This document shows positions 1-6,532 of a DNA stretch of 8,905 bases, piece by piece. The stretch comes from Candidatus Peribacteria bacterium (GTDB lineage: Bacteria > Patescibacteriota > Gracilibacteria > UBA1369 > GCA-2718715): contig CALQZM010000033.1 of the NCBI GenBank assembly GCA_943349385.1, positions 1 through 8,905 of the forward strand. The letters run 5' to 3'. Numbering within the stretch: the first letter of the stretch is position 1; each line of letters starts with the position of its first letter. The notes beneath the pieces were generated by a model. That model was given only the letters and a program-made list of their open reading frames with translations. It was not told the origin of the DNA and did not search any database. Position numbers and translations under genes: made by a program.

Positions 1-245
1 CACCTGAATCAGTTGGACTTACTTTAGCTGAAATTTTATTCTCTGAGACAGGTGGATTTACAGTCCAAGTTCCAGTTAACAAAGCTGAAAAGTTTGAACA
101 AATTATGCAAACAAATGGTGCAAAAGTGCATAAGCTAGGAACGACCAAATTAAATTCTACCTCACTAAAAATTAATAACTTAGAATTTAATATTCCTGAA
201 TTAAAAGATCTGCATGAAAACGGTTTAAGAAATAAATTAAAATAA
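1..245 (+). CDS. purL: Phosphoribosylformylglycinamidine (FGAM) synthase, large subunit, C-terminal end (partial)
   Basis: The frame is open from the left edge (first full codon at 3) to TAA at 243-245, giving 80 visible residues of a protein whose start lies outside the window. The segment LFSETGGFTVQVPV matches the PurL C-terminal AIRS-like domain, where an LFSE(S/T) motif opens the last beta-strand region. PurL binds FGAR and ATP and converts FGAR to FGAM with ammonia delivered from PurQ. The visible protein ends with the synthase domain and carries no glutaminase, so this is the split (multi-subunit) form of the enzyme. PurQ follows 34 bases later on the same strand and is probably cotranscribed. 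Whether PurL has its own PurS-like N-terminus cannot be seen. Identification rests on this short tail plus the purQ-purM neighbourhood. Confidence 0.85.
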   Translation, partial: PESVGLTLAEILFSETGGFTVQVPVNKAEKFEQIMQTNGAKVHKLGTTKLNSTSLKINNLEFNIPELKDLHENGLRNKLK

Positions 246-279
246 ATGATGTCTGTATCATCAACCTAATTAAATAAAT

Positions 280-1524
280 ATGACTCAAATTGCAATTATC
301 GTATCTCCAGGACACAACACTGAAGTCGAAACTTATCGGGAACTTCATAGAGTTGGATTAGATGTAAAAGTTTTTCGATGGAATGAAGATCCTACCCAAA
401 TTTTAGCCGCTGAAAGTTTTTTGATTCCAGGTGGATTTTCTTATGAAGATCGTGGACGTTCTGGATTAATTTCAGCTCAAAATCCAATCATGCAAAAAGT
501 TAAAGAACAAGTTCTTAACGGAAAACCATTAATTGGAATTTGTAACGGAGCTCAAGCAACTATAGAACTTGCTCTAGTTCCAGGTGATGCCAATAATACA
601 AAAGCTTTAGCCTTAGCAAAAAATAAACGAGTAAAAAATGGTGAAGTTCTAGGTACAGGATACTACAATACATGGGTTTATTTAAAACGAGCAGTTCCGG
701 CAGAAAGAACGCCTTTTACTTTATTAGTTCCTGAAACTCCTATCCGAGTTCCAGTTGCCCACGGCGAAGGTCGTTATTGTACAGAATATCCAGAGCTAGC
801 TAAATTATTGCAAGATAATCAACAAATAGTATTTGAATACTGCACTGAAAACGGTGAAGTTATTAATGAATTTCCGGTAAATCCAAATGGTGCCATGCTA
901 AATGCTGCTGCAATTTGTAATCCACAAGGAAACATAGTTTCAATTATGCCTCATCCAGAACGAGGAATTATTGCACCAGTAACTCACATGTTCTCATCTT
1001 TAAAAAAATATTTAGACGAGAAACCAAAATTAATTAGTTTTGCACCTTACACTTTAACGCCACTTAATACGGATCCGCTAAAATATGAACCAGTAGGAAC
1101 GCAAATGGTAGTGCAAGAAACTATTACCGATAACGAGGCTTATACGCTTTCAAACACACTAAACAAATTACTTGAAAAAGAAATTAAACTAAAAAGATTT
1201 GCTCACTTCGAAATTGAATCCCCGGCAACAGATATTGAAGCAGTGCGAAAATCTGGCGAATTATACAATTCCAACAAAGAAGAAGAAACTGATCCAGCTG
1301 TAAATCCAACTTCTGATTTTGCTTTATTGGTTAGATACCGTGAAGATTCTGAAGGACAATCCAAAATGTCGCATTTAAATCGTCATTACAACACCTCAAT
1401 TGCAAATCTCAAAACTGGAACTATCTGGTTATTTAAAGACGTTGATGCCGAAACAAAAAAACAAATTTTAGACACTGGACTTTTTTACAATATAAATTCC
1501 CAAATTGCCTATGAATACCTATAA
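280..1524 (+). CDS. purQ: FGAM synthase glutaminase subunit PurQ with a PurS/FGAR-AT_N-like C-terminal extension
   Basis: This is a class I glutamine amidotransferase that supplies ammonia to PurL for FGAM synthesis. Residues 1-235 are a full PurQ: the GGFSYEDRGRSG signature at 51-62, the nucleophile elbow GICNG with Cys88, HGEGRY at 161-166, and the His225/Glu227 pair in MPHPERG. PurQ is normally about 220-260 residues; this protein has 414. The extra 240-414 holds two similar beta-alpha-beta units, about 274-335 and 346-414. By eye it resembles the N-terminal domain of single-chain FGAM synthase, which is structurally like a PurS dimer. That assignment is inference. The start is ATG at 280, preceded by AT-rich sequence with no Shine-Dalgarno box. 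The 3' end overlaps purM by 14 bases, so the two are probably translationally coupled. No internal promoter was seen. Confidence 0.93.
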   Translation: MTQIAIIVSPGHNTEVETYRELHRVGLDVKVFRWNEDPTQILAAESFLIPGGFSYEDRGRSGLISAQNPIMQKVKEQVLNGKPLIGICNGAQATIELALVPGDANNTKALALAKNKRVKNGEVLGTGYYNTWVYLKRAVPAERTPFTLLVPETPIRVPVAHGEGRYCTEYPELAKLLQDNQQIVFEYCTENGEVINEFPVNPNGAMLNAAAICNPQGNIVSIMPHPERGIIAPVTHMFSSLKKYLDEKPKLISFAPYTLTPLNTDPLKYEPVGTQMVVQETITDNEAYTLSNTLNKLLEKEIKLKRFAHFEIESPATDIEAVRKSGELYNSNKEEETDPAVNPTSDFALLVRYREDSEGQSKMSHLNRHYNTSIANLKTGTIWLFKDVDAETKKQILDTGLFYNINSQIAYEYL

Positions 1525-2551
1525 ACAAGCTGGAGTTGATGTCGAAGCAGGTGATGAAGCATCTAGAATTGCCTACGAAAATGCCAAAAAAACTTTTACT
1601 GCCAGAAAAGGACTATTTGCAAATCCTGTAACTTTAGATGGTGGCTACGCTGGATTAATTGATATGGGGGATTTTTATTTAGTCCAAAATGATGACGGTA
1701 TAGGTACTAAATCAATAGTTGCTGAAAAAGTAGGTAAATACGACACACTTGGATACGATTTACTTTGTATGGTGGTAGACGATGCAGTTTGTTTAGGAGC
1801 CGAAGTTATTTCAATCACAAACACAATCGACACTAATAAAGTTGACCCTGCAATTGTAGAACAAATGATGCAAGGACTTTCAAAGGCCTGTATCGAACAA
1901 AAAGTTTTAATCCCCGGAGGTGAAATTGGTGAATTACCAGATTTAGCTAATGGAATTACTTGGAACGCCGCTGCAGTTGGAGTGGTTGCCAAAGATAAGG
2001 TAATCGACGGCAGTAAAATTGCAGTTGGAAACACTCTAATTGCCTTACCTTCTTATAATTTTAGATCTAACGGATTAACCCTAGCTCGATTTGTTTTAAG
2101 AAATAAATTCGGAGACGACTGGTACAGTGTTCCTTTCAACGAAAACAAGACATGGGGCGAAGCTGTACTTGAACCTTCGGTAATTTATCATGACGCCTTA
2201 CTACAACTATTAGGACGATACGGACAAGAACGAAAATTTGATTTAAACGGAATCTCGCACATTACAGGTGGCGGAATCGAAGGCAATCTACCTCGAATCC
2301 TAAAAAAATCTGGATTAGGAGCCAAAGTAACTTTACCAAACGAACTGATTCCAGAAACTATGCGTAAATTAATGGACATAGGCAACATAGACCTAGACGA
2401 AGCCTTAAAAACTTGGAACATGGGAATCGCCATGATCCTAGTAACCGACAAACCAGACGAACTACAATCGCATTTAAAATCGCTAAAAGTAGAATCATTC
2501 GTTGTCGGCGTGATCGTTGCCGAAAAAGGATGCACTGTTGAGGTTAAGTAA
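1511..2551 (+). CDS. purM: AIR synthase (phosphoribosylformylglycinamidine cyclo-ligase), divergent PurM
   Basis: PurM closes the imidazole ring, turning FGAM plus ATP into AIR, the step after PurL/PurQ. The 346 residues match the usual PurM length. Seen in order (numbering from ATG 1511): AGVDVEAG near the N-terminus, DGIGTK at 62-67, VDDAVCLGAE at 89-98, GGE at 136-138, SNG at 186-188, HITGGGIEGNLPR at about 250-262 and WNMGIAM near 302-308. Several of these differ from standard PurM: NTIDTNKVD stands where DY(I/L)ATGKLD is usual, and GGEIGELPD where GGETAEMPG is usual. I chose ATG 1511 over the in-frame TTG at 1505 because MNTYKQAGVD fits the family N-terminus. It overlaps purQ by 14 bases. 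No strong terminator follows. A different AIRS-family activity is possible, but the position after purL-purQ favours PurM. Confidence 0.88.
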   Translation: MNTYKQAGVDVEAGDEASRIAYENAKKTFTARKGLFANPVTLDGGYAGLIDMGDFYLVQNDDGIGTKSIVAEKVGKYDTLGYDLLCMVVDDAVCLGAEVISITNTIDTNKVDPAIVEQMMQGLSKACIEQKVLIPGGEIGELPDLANGITWNAAAVGVVAKDKVIDGSKIAVGNTLIALPSYNFRSNGLTLARFVLRNKFGDDWYSVPFNENKTWGEAVLEPSVIYHDALLQLLGRYGQERKFDLNGISHITGGGIEGNLPRILKKSGLGAKVTLPNELIPETMRKLMDIGNIDLDEALKTWNMGIAMILVTDKPDELQSHLKSLKVESFVVGVIVAEKGCTVEVK

Positions 2552-2592
2552 GTTATTACAAAAATTTACATTTCGATAAACTCTACTCGTTA

Positions 2593-2628
2593 AAATTCAT
2601 ACAAATCTTAATTTATTTGTATGAATTT
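2593..2628. repeat. Perfect 14-bp inverted repeat spanning the dprA start codon
   Basis: Left arm AAATTCATACAAAT (2593-2606), loop CTTAATTT (2607-2614), right arm ATTTGTATGAATTT (2615-2628). All 14 pairs match, with two G-C pairs. The right arm contains the dprA ATG at 2621-2623. As RNA it would bury the start codon; as DNA it could be an operator. It lacks a GC-rich stem and an adjacent U-run, so it is not a convincing terminator for purM. Confidence 0.8.
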
Positions 2629-3277
2629 ACCTGTATATACTTTTTTAAAACAAGCGCAGCCGCCAATTAAAACCCTGTACTTAAAAGGGGATAAACAATT
2701 ACTAAAATCTACCAGCCTCAAAGTTGCCCTAGTTGGTTCAAGGATTATATCGCCGCACGCTTTAAAATGGCTCCAGCTAAATGTTCCCGCCCTAGTAATG
2801 AACGGAATCACAATCATAAGCGGCGGCGCTTTCGGAGTCGATTACAATTCTCAGCAAATCGCTCTTAACCATAAAGGCAAAGTCATAACGGTAATCGCTA
2901 GCGGAATCGAAAATCCAACTCCTAAAACTAATGCCGATTTTTTTACACAAGTTATTCAGAACGGATTATTAATTTCAGAATATCCAGGACAAACTCCGGC
3001 TTCAAAATTTGCCTTTGTAAAACGAAACCGAATTATTGCAGCACTCGCCAATTTAGTTTTAATTGTTGAAGCTAAAGAAAAATCAGGTGCTCTATCTACT
3101 GCTGAGTTTGCACTTGAAATGGGAATTCCTGTTGCCTGTGTTCCGGGTCGCCCAACCGATGAACTTTCAAAAGGAACCAATAATCTTATAAAAAGCGGTG
3201 CCCATTTAGTTCAAGACTACAACGATATTTTGTCGCTCTTAGGATGTGACTCGCTTAATCTCTTCAAGCGAAGTTAA
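2621..3277 (+). CDS. dprA: Minimal DprA/Smf-type DNA-processing protein
   Basis: DprA binds incoming single-stranded DNA in the cytoplasm, protects it and loads RecA during natural transformation. The 218 residues are essentially just the Rossmann-like DprA core: VALVGSR (about 35-41), IISGGAFGVD (about 65-74), SEYPGQTP (about 119-126), FVKRNRIIAALANLVLIVEA (about 132-151), SGAL-TAEFAL and VPGRP (about 174-178), then the GTNNLI-GAHLV tail. Family members of about 300-370 residues add an N-terminal SAM/HhH domain and a C-terminal winged-helix domain; both are absent. The start is ATG 2621, supported by PIKTLYLKGD close behind it; an in-frame TAA at 2609 rules out a longer form. The last 12 codons and the stop overlap the convergent pilB end. 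RecA is encoded nearby on the other strand. A DprA-fold protein with another role cannot be excluded. Confidence 0.88.
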   Translation: MNLPVYTFLKQAQPPIKTLYLKGDKQLLKSTSLKVALVGSRIISPHALKWLQLNVPALVMNGITIISGGAFGVDYNSQQIALNHKGKVITVIASGIENPTPKTNADFFTQVIQNGLLISEYPGQTPASKFAFVKRNRIIAALANLVLIVEAKEKSGALSTAEFALEMGIPVACVPGRPTDELSKGTNNLIKSGAHLVQDYNDILSLLGCDSLNLFKRS

Positions 3278-4924
3278 ACCTTGCGACGCTTTTACAATAC
3301 CATCTTGCTCCATAGTTGTCATTCCTTTGGATTGAGCATATTTAGTTAATTCTAACAGAGATTTTTTTTGCACAATTAAATCTTTGAATTCATCATCAGC
3401 TCTAAACACTTCGGCAACCACAATTCGTCCTAAGTATCCGGTATGATTACAAACTTCACATCCAACTGCAACGGGCAACTCAGTTGGAGTAGGGTAGGAT
3501 TCTTTGGTGATTAAAGTGGCTTCAGCCAATTTTTCGGCAAAATATTTTTGTTCAGTTTCAGAAATTGCTTCTTGCTTTTTACAGTGTGGGCAAAATTGTC
3601 TTACAAGTCTTTGAGCCATTAAGGTATCAAGTGCAGGGGCAATCATGTAGGCTTCAAGTCCCATGTTAATTAGTCGTGGGATGCTCTCAATTGCACTGTT
3701 AGTATGCAAAGTCGATAACATCACGTGTCCAGTTAAGGCAGCTTGTAAGGCCGTATTAGCGGTATCAATATCACGGATTTCACCAATCATTACCACGTCG
3801 GGATCTTGTCTTAAAACTGACTCTAATCCTTTAGCAAAAGTGTATCCAGATTTTTCACTAATTTGGCTTTGCACAATTCGCATCAGATGATACTCAATAG
3901 GATCTTCAAGCGTAATAATTTTTCGCTCTGGAGTATTGTATAAATTTAACATCGAATATAACGAAGTAGTTTTACCAGAACCTGTAGGTCCTGTAACTAA
4001 AATCATACCTTGCGACAAATCAGATATTTCTTTTAACTTTTTTAAATCCCTTTCCGAAAACCCTAGCTCTTCAAAACTGGCAAACTTTTTACCGGAGTCC
4101 AAAATACGCATTACGATTGTTTCGCCGAATTCAGTCGGAATAGTCGAAATTCTCACATCTATTTTTCGTTCATTTACCATAAATGATAATCGACCATCTT
4201 GCGGAATATTTATTACATTCAGCTTCATTCCCGCTTCGTATTTAATTTGTTGGGCTACTTGTTTATAAATTTCAGGACTCAGTTCACTTACATTTTGTAG
4301 GATTCCATCAATTCTAAATCTTACTAAGGTCGACTTTTCTTGCGGTTGAAAGTGAATATCAGAAGCACCGGTTTTGATGGCTCCGAGTTCTAATAAATTT
4401 AAACCTTCTTTAGCGGACGATAGTCCGATTTTTTCTGTTAATTTAGCTAAATTTTCGATTTCTTTTTGATACGCCTCTAGTTCAGATTCATTTATTGTTG
4501 TTTTAAGATTAGATTTAAAAGCATTTTGAGCAGTATGAAACAGTTCTAGTGCCTTTAAAATTCCCTCGCTAGAAGCCAAATTTAATTGTAATTCAAAACC
4601 TTTATCTGTTAAGTCCTTTAATAAACTCAATGTCTCAGCCTTATTTGGATCTGAAATCGCCACTCTTAGTTTAGCTCCAAGCCTGAAAAACGGTATCAAT
4701 AAGGCTTTTTGTGCAATCTCGGACTCAACTAAATAGTATAAATCAGGATTTATAGGAGTTCTAGCAATATCAATATACCCATATTTACCACCACTTGCTT
4801 TAGCTTGGTCTGCCAGTGCTTCTTCTTTAAAGTCTTGGTTAATTTTAGCTGTAGCATCAACTAAAGTCTTGATTTGGTGGTCAGGTGCATCCTTACTTTG
4901 TTGCATCAAATCTTTGATGTCCAT
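3239..4924 (-). CDS. pilB: Type IV pilus / type II secretion assembly ATPase (PilB/GspE family)
   Basis: This is a cytoplasmic hexameric ATPase that drives assembly of type IV pili or related pseudopili, the machinery used for twitching, adhesion or DNA uptake. The 561 residues show an MshEN-like N-terminal domain (about 45-130, YGYIDIARTPINPDLYYLVE), a linker helix region, then the ATPase core: Walker A GPTGSGKTT at 312-320, the Asp box TLEDPIEYH at 338-346, Walker B DVVMIGEIRD at 376-385 and the His box TGHVMLSTLHTNSA at 398-411. A zinc-binding tetracysteine follows (Cys445, Cys448, Cys489, Cys492), typical of PilB/GspE and absent from PilT. The start is ATG 4924, just downstream of an extended -10 promoter. 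No pilC, pilT, pilM or pilin genes lie beside it, so PilB, GspE and a competence ATPase cannot be told apart from context. Confidence 0.9.
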   Translation of the reverse strand: MDIKDLMQQSKDAPDHQIKTLVDATAKINQDFKEEALADQAKASGGKYGYIDIARTPINPDLYYLVESEIAQKALLIPFFRLGAKLRVAISDPNKAETLSLLKDLTDKGFELQLNLASSEGILKALELFHTAQNAFKSNLKTTINESELEAYQKEIENLAKLTEKIGLSSAKEGLNLLELGAIKTGASDIHFQPQEKSTLVRFRIDGILQNVSELSPEIYKQVAQQIKYEAGMKLNVINIPQDGRLSFMVNERKIDVRISTIPTEFGETIVMRILDSGKKFASFEELGFSERDLKKLKEISDLSQGMILVTGPTGSGKTTSLYSMLNLYNTPERKIITLEDPIEYHLMRIVQSQISEKSGYTFAKGLESVLRQDPDVVMIGEIRDIDTANTALQAALTGHVMLSTLHTNSAIESIPRLINMGLEAYMIAPALDTLMAQRLVRQFCPHCKKQEAISETEQKYFAEKLAEATLITKESYPTPTELPVAVGCEVCNHTGYLGRIVVAEVFRADDEFKDLIVQKKSLLELTKYAQSKGMTTMEQDGIVKASQGLTSLEEIKRVTS

Positions 4925-4948
4925 AAATTAGCTTTAATAAATCTTATT

Positions 4949-4957
4949 ATTATACCA
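4949..4957 (-). promoter_or_regulatory. Extended -10 promoter of pilB
   Basis: Reading the - strand, TGG-TATAAT is a perfect TGnTATAAT extended -10 element, with the hexamer at 4954-4949. At 17-bp spacing the -35 position (4977-4972) reads TTTTAT, so recognition would rest on the extended -10. The start point would be near 4942, leaving a leader of about 18 bases before the ATG at 4924. Confidence 0.7.
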
Positions 4958-4967
4958 CTAAATAGCT

Positions 4968-5012
4968 AAAAATAAAAGAAAAAGCGGTGTGTAAAGTAAT
5001 ACAGCACCGCTT
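4968..5012 (-). terminator. Rho-independent terminator of nusA
   Basis: On the - strand AAGCGGTG pairs with CACCGCTT (8 bp, 5012-5005 with 4989-4982). The stem extends past a bulged C by TGTA/TACA, closes on a 6-base loop, and is followed by TTTCTTTTATTTTTAG. It starts 17 bases after the nusA stop codon. Orientation is set by the T-run, which lies on the - strand downstream side. Confidence 0.9.
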
Positions 5013-5028
5013 CTAGATAAATTAGAAC

Positions 5029-6330
5029 TTATTTTAGCTTTTTCACGGCTTCGTGAATAGCTTTTGCACCTTTTTCATCGATACCTTCAATCGTTTGAAG
5101 ATCAGTAACGCTTAAACCTTTAAGCTGTTCACCTTGAGTTAGGTTAGCGCTCATTAAAGCTTCAACATATTTATTAGATAACCCAAGAGAACCTACATCG
5201 GTAGCTTCATCTTCTACTACTTCTTCAGTTTTCTTAGCAACAGGAGCCATATCAACAGCAGCACCTTTTTTGATAAGAGCTTTTTTGTCTTCTTCGGTAA
5301 GATCTTTAACATCTAAGATATCAACTTCTAAATTTACTAATTTCGAGGCAAGTCTTACATTTTGACCGCTTCGACCAATTGCTAAAGGACGTTGATCTTC
5401 TTCAACATATACTTTAGCCCTAATATCACCTTCAAGAATTTCAATGAATGAAACTTTAGCCGGTGCTAAGGCAACTTTCAAGAAGTCTCGTTTGTTTTCT
5501 AGATAATTAATTACATCGATTCTTTCACCATTTAGTTCATCCATAATGCTTTGAATCCGAACACCTTTTTGACCAACACAAGATCCAATCGGATCAATCT
5601 TAGGATCACTACTACTAACAGCAATTTTACATCTTACACCAGGATCACGTGAGATAGCATTTACCGTAACGATTCCTTGTGCTACTTCTGGGATTTCAAG
5701 TTCAAGTAGTTTTTCAACTAGGAAAGGATGCGTTCTTGAAATTAAAAGTTTAGGACCTTTAGTAGTTTTAATTACCTTGTCTAAATAGAGCTTAACTCTT
5801 TGGCCAGCATAGTATCTTTCACCTTTAATTTGTTGATCTTTTGGAAGTTCGATAATGATTTTTCCTAAATCAATAAATACATTTTCATTTTGAACTCTAT
5901 GAATTTGAGCATTAATCAACTCATGCTCTCTATCTTTAAATGTATCGTACATAATATTTCTTTCAGCTTCCTGTAGTCTTTGAATAATTACTTGTTTAGC
6001 AGATTGAGCTGCGATTCGCCCAAACTCTAGAGGCGTAACATCAATTTTGATTTGTTCCCCAATTTTTGCACCTTTACGGTATTTTTGAGCTTCTTTTTCA
6101 GTAACTTCAAGATTTTCATCTTCAACTTCTTTTACGATTTCTAAAACTTGATAAACCGCAGTAGTTTCACCTGCTTCAGATAACTCTACATCGTACTCTT
6201 GGTCTTTATTACCAAAATCCTTACGGTAAGCAGCTTTAATTGCAGCCTTGATAGTATCCATAACTACTTCACGAGGAAGATTTTTTTCGGCGACGAGCTG
6301 ATTAATTGCAGCTTGAAAGTGTGATTGCAT
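5029..6330 (-). CDS. nusA: Transcription termination/antitermination factor NusA
   Basis: NusA binds RNA polymerase and nascent RNA, modulating pausing, termination and antitermination. The 433 residues show the standard order: RNA polymerase-binding N-terminal domain (about 1-125, with ERNIMYDTFKDRE following), S1 domain (about 135-200), KH1 with CVGQKGVRIQSI at about 251-262, KH2 with AIGRSGQNVRLAS at about 317-329, an acidic linker (about 365-378) and a C-terminal helix-hairpin-helix-type module (about 380-433). The length suits NusA with one such module; E. coli NusA has two acidic repeats. The start is ATG 6330, preceded by AT-rich sequence without a Shine-Dalgarno box. It has its own promoter, a leader of about 75 bases and its own terminator. 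The usual neighbours rimP, ylxR and infB are absent. Confidence 0.97.
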   Translation of the reverse strand: MQSHFQAAINQLVAEKNLPREVVMDTIKAAIKAAYRKDFGNKDQEYDVELSEAGETTAVYQVLEIVKEVEDENLEVTEKEAQKYRKGAKIGEQIKIDVTPLEFGRIAAQSAKQVIIQRLQEAERNIMYDTFKDREHELINAQIHRVQNENVFIDLGKIIIELPKDQQIKGERYYAGQRVKLYLDKVIKTTKGPKLLISRTHPFLVEKLLELEIPEVAQGIVTVNAISRDPGVRCKIAVSSSDPKIDPIGSCVGQKGVRIQSIMDELNGERIDVINYLENKRDFLKVALAPAKVSFIEILEGDIRAKVYVEEDQRPLAIGRSGQNVRLASKLVNLEVDILDVKDLTEEDKKALIKKGAAVDMAPVAKKTEEVVEDEATDVGSLGLSNKYVEALMSANLTQGEQLKGLSVTDLQTIEGIDEKGAKAIHEAVKKLK

Positions 6331-6359
6331 AAACGAAAATTAAATTTTATAAATATGAG

Positions 6360-6404
6360 AAAAAGGCAAGGTTAATATCTAAACCTTACACTAAATAACC
6401 TTAC
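6360..6404 (-). promoter_or_regulatory. nusA leader with alternative hairpins and a short U-run (attenuator candidate)
   Basis: In the - strand leader the sequence GTAAGGTT occurs twice (6404-6397 and 6389-6382), followed by one complement AACCTT (6373-6368). The proximal copy can form a 6-bp hairpin with an 8-base loop. The distal copy can form AAGGTTA/TAACCTT, 7 bp. Then come GCC and five Us (6364-6360). Stems are short and three bases separate stem from U-run, so this is at best a weak, regulated terminator. Confidence 0.4.
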
Positions 6405-6411
6405 TGATGTG

Positions 6412-6440
6412 ATTATATCCACTTTTTATAGGTTTGGCAA
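6412..6440 (-). promoter_or_regulatory. Sigma-70-type promoter of nusA
   Basis: On the - strand the -35 is TTGCCA (6440-6435), then a 17-base spacer, then -10 TATAAT (6417-6412). The predicted start is A at 6405, giving a leader of about 75 bases. Very AT-rich DNA lies upstream (about 6444-6480) and could act as an UP element. The -35 box lies inside an 11-base palindrome, GTTTGCCAAAC. Confidence 0.8.
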
Positions 6441-6532
6441 ACGAAATTTTGACAATTTAAATCAAATTTTTACTTATTTTAGACTTATCGCTCTTAAATA
6501 ACTTGAAATTGAGTTAAATCCTTGTTTTGTAG

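Noticed and set aside
246..261. ATGAT / ATCAT mini-hairpin between purL and purQ
   Set aside because: Five pairs in AT-rich DNA are expected by chance; no T-run and no other supporting signal.
1675..2535. Two open frames of about 115 codons antisense to purM
   Set aside because: They have no recognisable motif, low-complexity Ser/Pro/Ile composition typical of shadow frames, and the conserved PurM motifs on the + strand explain the sequence.
2040..2960. Shift in codon choice (more C-ending codons) through late purM and early dprA as a sign of transfer
   Set aside because: The change is gradual, crosses a gene boundary, and both genes are family-typical; local drift is enough to explain it.
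3251..3271. TCGCTT / AAGCGA hairpin in the dprA-pilB overlap as a bidirectional terminator
   Set aside because: Only 6 bp with a 9-base loop, entirely in coding sequence, and no T-run follows on either strand.
6499..6516. TAACT / AGTTA hairpin after recX as a terminator
   Set aside because: Five A/T-rich pairs and no U-run downstream on the - strand; too weak to call.
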